DNA of 21,707 nucleotides. It comes from Mnemiopsis leidyi. Lineage: Eukaryota > Ctenophora > Tentaculata > Lobata > Bolinopsidae. This document shows, piece by piece, positions 1 through 9,800 of the stretch. The position numbers were made by a program, and so were the translations under genes. Each line of letters starts with the position of its first letter. The stretch's first letter is position 1. The stretch is taken from NCBI GenBank assembly GCA_000226015.1, contig JH153192.1, forward strand, positions 15,890-37,596. Reading direction: 5' to 3'. The notes beneath the pieces are model-generated. The model searched no databases. It was not told the origin of the DNA and saw only the letters and a program-made list of their open reading frames with translations.

Positions 1-918
1 GTACATGAGTAAAGTCAAAATTGTTCAGTTTCGGCATTTAACGTTCACACTCACACTTCATCAGAACTCCGCAATGCTTAGCTAAAGTTGTTATCAACTT
101 CTGCGTTCTTTTGTGTTCGCACTGAAGTGGTCACGTGATAATTACAAAACTTACTCGGCCCATTCCTTCCCGGATTCTGATGTCCCTTTGTACTTATTGT
201 CTGTAGCTATTGCTATTGCTTGGAACCTATCTCGCCACTCCAAACCATTTACCTTAAAGAGCAAATTAATCATCAAGAAGACACTTAGATAGACAAGTAA
301 ACATATTGTTGTACAGTTTGCTCGTAAATTATAGAGAACGGTAATTCTGACGAGGTGTCGCAATTTTAAACCTCGTTTCTCGAAATTTATTGGTTCTGCT
401 TTAGTTCTCTGTAGTAAAATGCTCTCACAAGTTCCACTTGACATAGATTGACCACAAAAAACAACAGTACGAGGAAAAATAAGTTTTGAGAAACAAGGTT
501 TGGACTTCTTTTAATGTGCAAGTTCACCTCCCCAAAAAATACCCTTCTCTATAAGTATTGACGTTCGCCAAAATTGAGAAAGTAGCAAAAAGCTCTACAA
601 ATTAAAACACTGACCACCACTGTGTACTTGTGACTTGATGAAACACTCTTCGGTTTATCCTTTCTAGGCTCCTTTGCTTTGGGAGATGTCTTTCCTACGG
701 ATTATAGCTTTAGCAGATAAGATCATGACAACTAACAAGCAATAGAGAAAGATGTTTTTGGGAGAGGTCACAAATTTTAACCAATCAGAAAAGAGCAAAG
801 TTTTCTTGCCTAATTCTCATTGCTAAAAATATTTAACCGTCCCCAAAAATACCTTTTTCTATAACAAGAAATAAGTTATAAAATACTGACATTTGAACAA
901 ACCTAAAATAAAAAAACA
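1..918. other. Region downstream of the p53-like gene; no confident exon
   Basis: If the p53-like gene continues, its C-terminal exons should lie here on the minus strand. I see no segment resembling a p53 tetramerisation helix. One weak candidate terminal exon is near 690 (TGCTAAAG acceptor, then AIIRRKDISQSKGA and a stop); another open stretch at 273-151 ends in SGKEWAE. Neither has family support. A dispersed palindromic repeat occupies about 365-460. Confidence 0.4.
365..460 (+). repeat. Dispersed repeat, copy 1 (related to 17200-17305)
   Basis: Shares a TTAAACCTC start, a TTAGTTCTC segment and TGCTCTCACA-GTTCCACTTGA with the copy at 17200-17305, in the same orientation. This copy has lost most of the hairpin symmetry that the other one shows. 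Confidence 0.75.
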
Positions 919-1013
919 GACCCAAAAACAAACAAACAAACAAACAAAAGACAAACAAACAAACCCAAAAACCAACAAACAAACAAACAACAAACAAAAA
1001 ACAAACAAACAAA
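919..1013. repeat. (CAAA)n microsatellite
   Basis: About 95 bases of imperfect CAAA/CAAAA units. On the minus strand it is a TTTG tract that begins just after the last p53-like exon, overlapping the region of its possible GTTAGT donor. The plus-strand open frame across it is a repeat artefact. Confidence 0.95.
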
Positions 1014-2395
1014 CTAACCGCTGCCAGACGAGATTGATTCAGTTCGAGATCTCTTTCTGGCCCGTTTACTATCCTGCTTCATCAAGGTCATTATGTCTCT
1101 ACCGGGAGACACCGCCACTTTTAGGGTAAACACACGTCTACCCACCGCCACACCGTCGTTACTGTTGGGGGTGTTGTTATCTTAGGTGGGGACTAGGGAG
1201 GAGTCGTTATCTTAGGTGTGCTTTCCTAAAACCGTGTTGGTAACACCTACAATAAATACAATAAACAAACATTTACAAGAAATATGTCTCTCAAAACTTA
1301 CGTTTCAAGCTGGAATATCAGAGAAAGAGCCCGGTTGTTGATCCCCTTGCTTCCCTTGCTCTTCATACTGCAGCTGCTTCTGCAGTTGAACTCAAAGTTC
1401 TCAACAAGCTCGGTACCGTTACCAGAGACATCTGAAATACAGCGTACTATTTGAGCTTAAACAGATATTTCTTAAACAGATATATCTTAAACGGATATTT
1501 CTAAAATTTTAAAAACGATAGATATCTGTTTTAAACATAGCCTTAATTAAACGAAGGTATACCTAGTCAGTCGGGATGTACTAGCCTTAATAATACCCAG
1601 GGTAACAGTGTGTTCAAAAATCAACAATCATATTTTTAAAACAACCTCGACATTGAGCAAGAGATAGAATAATGTGATGTCTGCCGTCCTCCTTTACGTC
1701 TTGAGCACTAGCGTTGTTACACGAGATGAACTCTTTCTGGATTCCTGAATATGTTAGCAAATCAAAGGTATGAGCATCTACATGGCTGCCTTAAATGAGA
1801 GCTTGTACAAGATCACCAGCACCAAAATTAAATATAAAGAACAGTACGATTATGATTTGGATTTATAGTCCTGTTCTGATGTCAAATTTAAAACAAACAA
1901 CATTACCTTGACTGGAACTTGAATGATTGTTGCAGGGCAGCACTGGTATGTGGAAGTTGTCATTGGACGAATATACGGCAGTAACCCTGACTTTTAGATC
2001 TCGCATAGAATAACTACTAGTCATAGTAAAGGGTATCGGGGTTTGGTCCTTCACGATAAGAGTGTCTTTCTCTTCTGAGAAGCAATGAGGATAGTTCTTC
2101 GGGTATTCTGACTTGACTTCAAATCTCAGGTTGAAGTTGTATGTGCCCTGCATGTTGTCCCTGAATATTTGAGGCAAATTTTTTTACTTTTTTATGCATA
2201 TGTGTTATGTAAAATATTGTGCTATACGTTGTGTTATGCATAATATTGTGCTATTCAGCTTGTTGACTACGTAGTACTTTTTAGCGAAACTGATATCCGA
2301 AATTAGAAAGAGAAATTAAATTAAATTACTTACGTTCGGAGTTCCTGCTCTACAACAGGAGGAATAGCAGCAGGTAGAGTATGTTGAGCAGGAGC
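1014..2395 (-). CDS. p53/p63/p73-family transcription factor, DNA-binding-domain exons (partial model)
   Basis: Five exons join with matching phases: 2395-2334, 2160-1907, 1744-1646, 1431-1302 and 1161-1014. Read in order they follow the p53 DNA-binding domain. Seen: YNFNLRF at the domain start; a Lys aligned with human K120 (SEYPK); VRVTAVY then CNNH, matching zinc ligands C176/H179; FNCRSSC, matching C238/C242; GINNRALSLIFQLE aligned with GMNRRPILTIITLE; then NDGVAVGRRVF and VSPGRD, matching CPGRD with R280 kept, followed by a basic KRARKRSR stretch. Known of the family: a sequence-specific tetrameric activator in damage response and germline surveillance. Oddities: R175 is Pro, R248 is Asn, R273 is Lys, C275/C277 are Ala/Ser, and the loop after C242 has six extra residues. 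The last exon reaches TAG at 1016-1014, but a GTTAGT donor overlaps that stop (exon would end at 1019), so more exons may follow. No tetramerisation domain was found and the N-terminus is unresolved. Family call is firm; the ends are not. Confidence 0.85.
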
Positions 2396-2970
2396 CTGGA
2401 ATAAGTAATACATTAGTTGTCAGTACAATACACGAGTACAAGTACCAATACATAATATGGACATTGTACAAGCATTTAGTTAGAAAGTACATGAGTTATT
2501 TTTACTGTGTTTTACAATCACCAGACCATAGGTATGAAGGAACACAGGTCACTTACAAGACGAAGTTTGTGCAATTTATTAGGTGGAACCAGATTTCATA
2601 TCACAATCCTATGGTATATTTACAAGTATAGATACCGACGTACTCTGTTAAAAATGACATACAATATGATATACACAAAATAACAACAAAATTTCATGAC
2701 AACTTGTTCCAATGATTACCGAGTAGTCAAAAAATGAACAAATTACCTGAGTAGTTGGAATGAATCTAGGAGTAGAGAACGAGGACATGGAGGAGGATGA
2801 ACTAACTCTAGGAAATCTTGAATCTGAAGTGAAGAACGATATTTACAACTGTTGTATCAACACCAATGTTGTGTCACGAGAAGTTTATGAACGAGAAAGT
2901 TGCAGTAAATCTAATGAAGAGTCGTCAATAGTTAAACTAAGAAAGGAGAAAAGAGAGATAAGGGACGTGA

Positions 2971-2986
2971 CCCCCCCCCCCCCCCC
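2971..2986. repeat. C16 homopolymer run
   Basis: Sixteen C in a row, followed by ACCC. On the minus strand it is a G16 run inside the presumed 5' part of the p53-like gene, able in principle to form a G-quadruplex. Assembled length is unreliable for such runs. Confidence 0.95.
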
Positions 2987-3027
2987 ACCCTTCCAAATAG
3001 GAAGGAAAAGTACAGAGATTTACAAAC

Positions 3028-3220
3028 CTGAACCGACGTTTGGATCAGGACTGTACAAACCAGACAAGCTGAAATAAAACATGTGAGCAGTGACACTGAC
3101 AGAGAGCGGATACCTTGGGCATGTTTGAACTTGCCACCAAAAGAATTAAGTTGGAACGTGGCCAGGAGACGTATCATATTACAGGACACTGTCGGATGAT
3201 CGGAAGGACTGGCAGGCTTT
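3028..3220 (-). other. Possible N-terminal exons of the p53-like gene (tentative)
   Basis: On the minus strand an open stretch runs from about 3218 (after an AG) to 3129, ending at an AAG|GTATCC donor. A second candidate exon is 3068-3028, between a TTTATTTCAG acceptor and a CAG|GTTTGT donor. The phases fit each other and the 2395 exon of the p53-like gene (1-base carry, then phase 0). The first in-frame ATG would encode MIRLLATFQL. The second exon reads ACLVCTVLIQTSVQ in that frame, which is unusually hydrophobic for a p53 N-terminus; its other open frame (LSGLYSPDPNVGS) looks more natural but does not match the next exon's phase. Treat as a hint only. Confidence 0.25.
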
Positions 3221-3371
3221 TTGAAAAGGTATTTTTGTTCGAATAGCTGGTAATATGATTTGATACTTCAGTTTGGGAAATGAACTATGGCCAATTAAAA
3301 TACTGTAAGTGGAATTGGTCAAAAAAGGCGGTGAATTGGATCAAAATAAACAAGTGCCGCGCAAAAAATGC

Positions 3372-3434
3372 GCGCCAAAATCATACAAATGACTGACTAC
3401 TTGCAAGTTTTATACAACAAGTTAAATTTCGCGC
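3372..3434. promoter_or_regulatory. Pair of consensus E2F sites in a CpG-containing patch
   Basis: GCGCCAAA (reverse of TTTGGCGC) is at 3372-3379 and TTTCGCGC at 3427-3434. Both match the E2F/DP consensus TTTSSCGC exactly. A third GGCGCCAA-like core lies near 3458-3465. The surrounding DNA is otherwise AT-rich, so the GCGC-rich patch stands out. It lies upstream of the minus-strand p53-like gene and about 600 bp beyond the U2AF1 stop, so the p53-like gene or an unseen plus-strand transcript are the candidate targets. Binding is inferred from sequence match only. Confidence 0.45.
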
Positions 3435-4040
3435 GTTCCGTAAAATTCGTTTAGAAAGGCGCCAAGAGCTATGATTTGATTTCGGTTAGAGAGATACGGC
3501 AGTACACCAAGGGTAACAACTGCAAGGTTTCGAGTTCTGTTTGTCAGTGTTCAAGTTAACTTACGGTAAGTGATGGTCTATCGGTACTCCTGTTGCACCA
3601 CCGGTTAGTAAAAGAGATAAGCTCTCTTGAGAAAACTTTAGATCATCAGATTGTTGAGACATGGTTAACCTGGATTGCTTTTTTCAGTTTTTGTGTTTAT
3701 ATCTATACTTCTGCAGCTATCTATATCAGTATCAATTAGAGGGTAACGATGAGGAGAGTGACACAAAAATGTAAGAGCAAGCAAGAGGACCGGGGATGAG
3801 CCATGCTATAATTGGATGAAAAATATTGCCTAAATTTTGATAAAAGTATGCAATACTATGGTTTCTTCGTTTGTTATAGAAAACAATAAGAAACAAAATG
3901 TAGGTTAAATGCTCCGTTGTTTAGTATTTGATACACAAGCACATCAGTAATAATATCGAGCTAGAAAACTCAGTAAACAAGCCCATGTTCACAACAACAA
4001 TCAATGTCTCTTGTATCTTATATCTCGTATCTCGTATCTG

Positions 4041-5643
4041 CTAACGCCTCCTCCTTCTCGGCGACCTGTCTCGTCTCCTTCCCCCAGCAACATGTCTCCC
4101 TTTACCGTACGTGTCTACACCCAGGCTGTGTCGCATCTCGCGCGACGCTGCCTTCACGTGCAAGAAGTTGCAGTACCCGCCGCGCGTACACTCCGAGGTC
4201 TCGTGCTGACGGCAGCACGCTTCCCGGAAATCTGTGACGGGGGAGAGTTCGGCGTAGATCGGCTGTCCGTTGTACCAGCGGTTGTTGAGTCCGTCGACTG
4301 CTTTCTGCGCGTCCTCCTCACGCTTAAACATGACATATATGTTACCTGTCGCGGAAGTAGTCACTGAAATTAGCTGAAAAAGCAGACTCGTTAACCCACA
4401 ACAAGAGAAACAAGTTGAGAATGTTAAATCTGAAGTGCTGATTTTCCTTCAAGAAACAATGGGCATATAGTCCAGGTTGAAGGTTCATGGCACCTGACTT
4501 AATTAAAACAAACAAATAACACCTGAACAAATTTAATCAAATAAACAATTAAATAAATAATTAAATAAACTTCAAACCTGATCTTGAACTTACCAACAAG
4601 ATGGTCCCCCAAATTTTCACAAATGTTCAGCTCCTCAATGGGCCCGTACTTATCTACCAGCTCCACATAAATATCCTCGAAAAACTCATCGAAATGCGTT
4701 TGTAACACTTCTTCTGTGAGTCCTCCTAAACGCTGAAATATGTGGTGCGTAAGTTGGAATGTTGCCAACTAAACGCTGAAATATGTGGTGCGTGAGTTGG
4801 AATGTTGCCAACTAAACGCTGAAGTATGTGGTGTGTGAGTTGGAATGTTGATACTGTGTAAAATACCCTATCATTATATGATTTCAGGGACTAAAATAAC
4901 TCCAAGTCTAAATAGTTTTTAGCCATTTTACATAAAACACTTTCTAACTGTGCAGATTTTGGCTAGCAAACGCGACTAATGTAGATTACTAGCTCAAGTA
5001 AGTATCTTGGATTCTTTCCAAGAATTCCGATTGTCAACAACTTTGTTGTGTTAGCAGAGCTTAGTTGCAGTAACTCATTATACGCACGAAAATATGAGTA
5101 AAATGTACACATATTAGTATTTGTAGATTTCATAGTATGACACATAACACAATTAAAGTAAAGCTTGCAATTTTCAGCTGGATACGGGACTCCAAAACCA
5201 ACTCAATACCTGACAAATTTCAATATATTTATTTTTAAGTTCTTTTAAAAAACATAAATAAATATAAAATGTTTAAAATGTAAGCGTGAGGAACTTTCCC
5301 AACACGAATAAAGAACAGAACACCCGGATACAAAGCAGAACGTAGACATAAGAACGAGAAGTTGCTGGATACCTGCATTTCTGGAGTGAGACTGATAAGT
5401 TGCCAAATACCTGCATTTCTGGAGTGAGACTGATAAGTTACCAAATACCTGCATTTCTGGAGTGAGACTGAGGTTAACTGGAGACCGGTACATGTGGTTC
5501 AGTAAAACTGTCTGGCTGTATGTCGGTCTGTTGTGTTGTCGGGAACATCTCTCCCCGTGAGTACACGCTCCTGTCTTGAAGTAGAACGGACAGTTCACGC
5601 GGTCTTTCTCCGTCCCGAATATTGAGGCTAGAAACTCAGCCAT
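4041..5643 (-). CDS. U2AF1: U2 snRNP auxiliary factor small subunit (U2AF35)
   Basis: Three exons, 5643-5449, 4732-4594 and 4345-4041, join in phase to give 212 aa. The protein pairs with U2AF65 and recognises the AG of 3' splice sites in the nucleus. Seen: the family N-terminus [24 protein letters not shown] zinc finger 1 (C18, C27, C33, H37) with Ser34, the human hotspot, conserved; a UHM from about residue 66 to 147 containing [20 protein letters not shown] and [15 protein letters not shown], with Trp135 matching the human U2AF65-contact Trp; zinc finger 2 (C155, C164, C170, H174) in [17 protein letters not shown]. The C-terminus is a short Arg-rich [10 protein letters not shown] instead of the longer RS/Gly tail of human U2AF35 (240 aa). 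Intron 1 is odd: both its splice sites sit in tandem repeats (separate entries). An AG lies one base before the ATG, so a 5' UTR intron is possible. Very secure identification. Confidence 0.96.
4728..4850 (-). repeat. 43-bp tandem repeat (about 3 copies) carrying the U2AF1 intron 1 acceptor
   Basis: Copies are 4728-4770, 4771-4813 and 4814-4850 (last one partial, with two point differences). Each copy holds, on the minus strand, a tract ending TTCAG followed by CGTTTAG, so the 3' splice site plus the first exon bases are present three times. The copy at 4732 opens the frame that continues into [11 protein letters not shown]. Use of the two upstream AGs would add 43 or 86 exon bases and shift the frame. 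Confidence 0.93.
5371..5471 (-). repeat. 38-bp tandem repeat (about 3 copies) carrying the U2AF1 intron 1 donor
   Basis: Copies are 5371-5408, 5409-5446 and a partial copy 5447-5471; a weaker match continues to the left of 5371. On the minus strand each copy holds GAAATGCAG|GTAT, so the exon end and 5' splice site occur three times. The copy nearest the coding exon (exon end 5449) gives the phase that fits exon 2. The next donors would add 38 or 76 bases. Confidence 0.93.
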
Positions 5644-6856
5644 CCTGCCTTTGTGGAATGTTTCTGTCAGTTTTACTTCATGTTTGTGTCAGTTTTACTG
5701 TGAGCTCCGGTTTAGAAATGGCACACCAGTATAATTAAAACGATGTGTAATCAGAATATATGTAAACTAAATTACATGTTTTGTTGGATTATATCTAATA
5801 AGGTTAATTCTCAAGTTGCATTCTCAGTAACCAACAATCAAGGATTTGATTGCAGGCGAAATTCCTTATCTTTATTTTTAAGTACACAGTTCATGTATGA
5901 AAGCAGCATACAACATGTACATAATGTAGAGTATGCATGTATACAAGTAAGATGAAGACAAATAAAAACGAGGATTATGATGTATCGACTAGTTCTTAAT
6001 ATTAATACAAACACAAAACACAGCTCGTAAGTGGTACAATAGAGAATATTCTAGAAACATCGCTCCATAACAGTGCCCACTGCCCGGGTATTAACAGTAT
6101 CTTTGTTTGTAAGTTTGTCTGTATGTCTGTATGTCTGTAAGTATGTTTGCTATATCATGTAGCGAGTCCAGTATGATAAAATTCATGTATATTTTCACAA
6201 CTACTTACTACTAAAACGATGATAGTGAATTATTTAGAAGTGTGGAGAATCAATAGTTCAATTGGGCACTGCAGTTTTTGAGGAATAAACATTAAAAAAT
6301 AAGAGTTCTTTAAACATAGTACAGGGATTTTAGGCTGAGTCGTAGAGTATGAACATAAAATGCAGTCTAAACGTATTGCACTAATGTCTTTAAATTTACA
6401 TCAAGCATTACAAAATTTCATCATTATAAGTCAATACGTAATATACTCGTATATGATTAGAATTTCATAATTTTCATACTTAAAACAAACTATTGTCCAA
6501 TAACACCTGCATAAAATAAAAAAATAACGAAAGCACACATACCCCAAGACACAGGTGAAAGTCGGATAACAATAAGCCTTACAGCTGCGTCAATTTAAAT
6601 GTTGATCTGAATCAATTATATAATATAAGCTACTATCATTTAGTTTTTCATTTATTTCTGAGTAATACCTGAAATTAACGATTTTAAACTTTTAAAAAGG
6701 TCGACTGATTAACAATAAATCGTTTTATGCATGCTGGGTTAATAAGAGTTTATGATGATTTTGAAAGGCATCTTTTCATCCCAAATTAATTTTATCGTTC
6801 CTGAAGTTAAGTATTTTGGTCCTTGCCGAAGTGAGAAAAATGCTAGAGTAGGAGAG
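5644..6856. other. Spacer between U2AF1 and the pocket-protein gene
   Basis: No gene seen. The part near 6856 should be the 3' UTR of the minus-strand pocket-protein gene; a minus-strand AATAAA (6651-6656) lies about 200 bases past its stop. A short degenerate TGTATGTC-type microsatellite lies at about 6105-6150. The plus-strand open frame at 5743-5955 matches nothing I know. Confidence 0.6.
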
Positions 6857-9800
6857 CTAGTTATCATATTGAAGGAATGCGGCCGACTTTTTAACTTTTT
6901 CTGACTTCTTCTGCTCCTCGTCGTTCTTAAATAACATTCTCTTCTGTCCTCTTGTCTGAATGTTCTGAACTCTCTCGTTCATCGCGTCTATATCCTTGGT
7001 GGGACTTTCTCCGAACACATAGGGCTTGATAGACGAGGTTTTCTTGGGTGATACGGTCAGGTTGTGCGAGTCTATACGCCTGGGAGAGAAGACGTTACCA
7101 GGCGTTAAGGAGCAGATGTGTGGCATAGGGGATCCAGAGGCCGACAAGTTCATTTTTCCCTTCTGTCCATCCGGTAGTTTCAAGAAGTTGGAGATGTGTG
7201 GTACGAAGACTGAGTTATAGAACTTGATGATGTCCCCACGCTCGGATGCTGTCTCGCTGACTTTGCCCTTGCACGCGCACATCAGCGTCTGAGGAAGCGG
7301 TCGTGTCTCCAGGGGCACGTTTCTGTAGATATACTGCTTGTTCTGAACTTGAGGCTGTTGTCGATAACACTCGATTATCTGGCGAAATGTTATGTGCATA
7401 TTTTCTGCTTTGACAATGAGATAGGTGGATGATATCATGATCTGATCTATGTGACGGTCGTGGAAGAGGTGGACGTGGTTGGTCATGAGGTGTTCAAACA
7501 CCGTCCAGATCTTCTGGAGAATTTCCGGAGAGAGGTCCAACTTCTCGGCCAAGTTCCGAATCCGGAGTGTAACCAGGTTGTATATCTTTCTGAAGAACAT
7601 CTGCAGGGATTTCCGAAGTAGAGGTCTGGGAGGAGGACTCATCACCCCCATGGTGTCCATGTTGGTAGCAAGCGCGGATACTGGCGTCTGCGCTCCTTCC
7701 CTTGTCGCACTGGAGGTGTCTGCAGCTGGTTGTGCGAAAGTCGGCATGGCTATTTTAAAGTTAGGTTGTGGGGCAGTTTGTCGCCGGTCGATCTGAAGGA
7801 AGGGACTGCCCGTGCTGCTGAGAGGGGTTAGACCTCGCTTTCTGTCCACTAGGGTGGAGGAACTGTTCATGGTGGCGAACCTGTGGCCATCACCCGAGGG
7901 TATCTTCATGGTTGGTGTCTGGTTACCTATCCCTTTAGAGGGTTTCACGTCCTCGTATCTGGGGGGACGTGGGGGGTTACACTCCGCCAGCTGATCGTAA
8001 AGGGGGGAATCTTTAGCCCAAACCATGGACTCCAGCATTGTCTCTTCTATGGTGTTGAGATGCTTTATAATTGTCCGGGACAATCCTGGGGATAAGATGT
8101 TTTTTATCTCAAATTTTAATGATATCCTTGCCGAAAGTAACGTTATATAGTAAGTCCCCAAAAACCACAAATGCCTACTTTACAACTATGGAAATCTGCA
8201 ATTTTGAAACAAGATATCCCCCCCTTATTTTGAAGTTTTAACTGACCTGTATCGTGCATGATAATGGTCTCGATAACTTTTCCCACCATAAAGGAGTGGA
8301 GACCAAGAGCGTTGAGAACCCACGGAAACTTGCGATCACTGGAACCATACGAGTTGAGAACAATTTCGAGAGAAATGACGAAAGTGGCTGATATGAAGTC
8401 CACATTGGAGACAATGTTTCGCAGAGCTATGTCAGAGCAGCGTCTCTCTGCTTCGCTGATCACGATGAGCTCGAACATTCTGTAAAATAATTTTACACCG
8501 GATTCCAATTTTTCCTCTGCAAAGACCAAAGCATTCCTCTCGCCGTTAGAGTATGCTTCTATAAACTTATCTGATAACTTCTTCTGGATTTTCAGGAGAT
8601 CGTCTCGGATTTTCGGCTCAAATTTTCTGAGGATTTTCTCCAACTCAGGGCTGGGTTCGGTCCTGAAAAAAGGTAAACTTAAATTTCAAACGTTTAATAT
8701 TTTGAACACATCTCAGTTTTTCAAAATTTCAGTCAATTTAGTAGACAACAGCAATGAACAACGGAGTTGCCTGATTATAAAACCTGATATAAGATTTAGT
8801 CATCTAACCTGTAGTTAAGGATAAGAAGGTTTAGTCTGTTCAAAATATCAGCTTGTTCAGAAATTGGTGTTCTGTGGATGAAATCCTCCTCTGTCTTCAC
8901 TGGCAGGTAGTTTCTGTTAGACAGCGGAGTCTGGGGGACCATACTTGCCTCCAGCTGTTTCAACAAGTTCCGCTTCACTTTGTGACTCAGCTCACTCGGT
9001 GTCCTATGTACAACTGCGAGTTTGGATGGAGTTCTGTCGCCGACAGAGCGTGTCGGCGGCAAAGAGTTCTCCAAGAACAATCGGTTGTCGTATTCTCCTT
9101 GTTTTAGAAAATAAGCGTCGTACTCGTTATTGATGGACTTGTGGTTTGAGTCAAAAACGGACGACTCGAATATTCCATAGTCGTTATCAAGTCCAGCTTT
9201 GAGAACTCCCTTGATAAAATACTGTTTCAAGAGGGGCTTTAGATGGTAGTCTCGAATCCTTTTAGCCTCTGTTGATTCCATCTTTATGAAATCGCTACAC
9301 ATACGATCGATAATTGAGTTGTTCTCTGACTGCCTGGGACAAGAACAAAAGTTACCGTCGAATTTCACTTTAATTTCAAAATTTTTGTTAATCGAAAATT
9401 CTCAGTTTCATTAAACATGTTAAATGTTAACAGTAAGACTTAACAAAAATAAAACTTATCTACTTACTTGAATGCGTTTCTGCCATCCTCAGTAAGCAAG
9501 TTAGGGTCTGACAAGTAAACTTCATGGAAGCAGTAGTCAGTAACAGCGCACAGTAACAAGCTGGAGGAGACAACCTCGTCTATGGAGTTAGGAAACGCAG
9601 CTTTCACGTTGCAATAAAACGTCCAGATAAACTTGTACAACTCTGTGCTCGTTACCTCACGTCTTGCTTTACGCTTTATGCGGAAGTTCGAATCTGGTAG
9701 AGACTTCCCGATTGCCTCGAAGATCTGTTTGTACTTGTTGTAGATCTGAGAAGTGACGATCCACCTGAATAAATGTCGTCACGTGATGGGTAATAGTGAA

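Larger units (their letters stand above)
2396..4040. other. Upstream region of the p53-like gene with no confident exons besides those listed
   Basis: Apart from the tentative exons at 3028-3220, the C-run and the E2F sites, nothing is recognisable. The plus-strand open frame 2760-3077 (acidic start, then a proline run made by the C-tract) has no family match and overlaps the tentative minus-strand exons. A GGTAAGTG donor-like site on the plus strand near 3564 is unexplained. Confidence 0.4.

Noticed and set aside
151..444. Minus-strand frame with a hydrophobic middle, ending SGKEWAE, considered as a p53 C-terminal exon
   Set aside because: Its start lies in the dispersed repeat at 365-460 and no p53 tetramerisation motif is visible.
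893..1129. Plus-strand frame of Lys/Gln/Thr/Asn repeats
   Set aside because: Produced by the CAAA microsatellite; its right part is antisense to the last p53-like exon.
2760..3077. Plus-strand acidic frame with a proline run
   Set aside because: The proline run comes from the C16 tract, no family match, no convincing flanking splice sites.
4004..4367. Two plus-strand frames
   Set aside because: Antisense shadows of U2AF1 exon 3.
4728..4850. Regular tandem units considered as a CRISPR-like array
   Set aside because: Units are contiguous without unique spacers and sit in a eukaryotic gene at a splice site.
7026..8095. Several plus-strand frames
   Set aside because: Antisense to the last exon of the pocket-protein gene, which has strong family matches on the minus strand.
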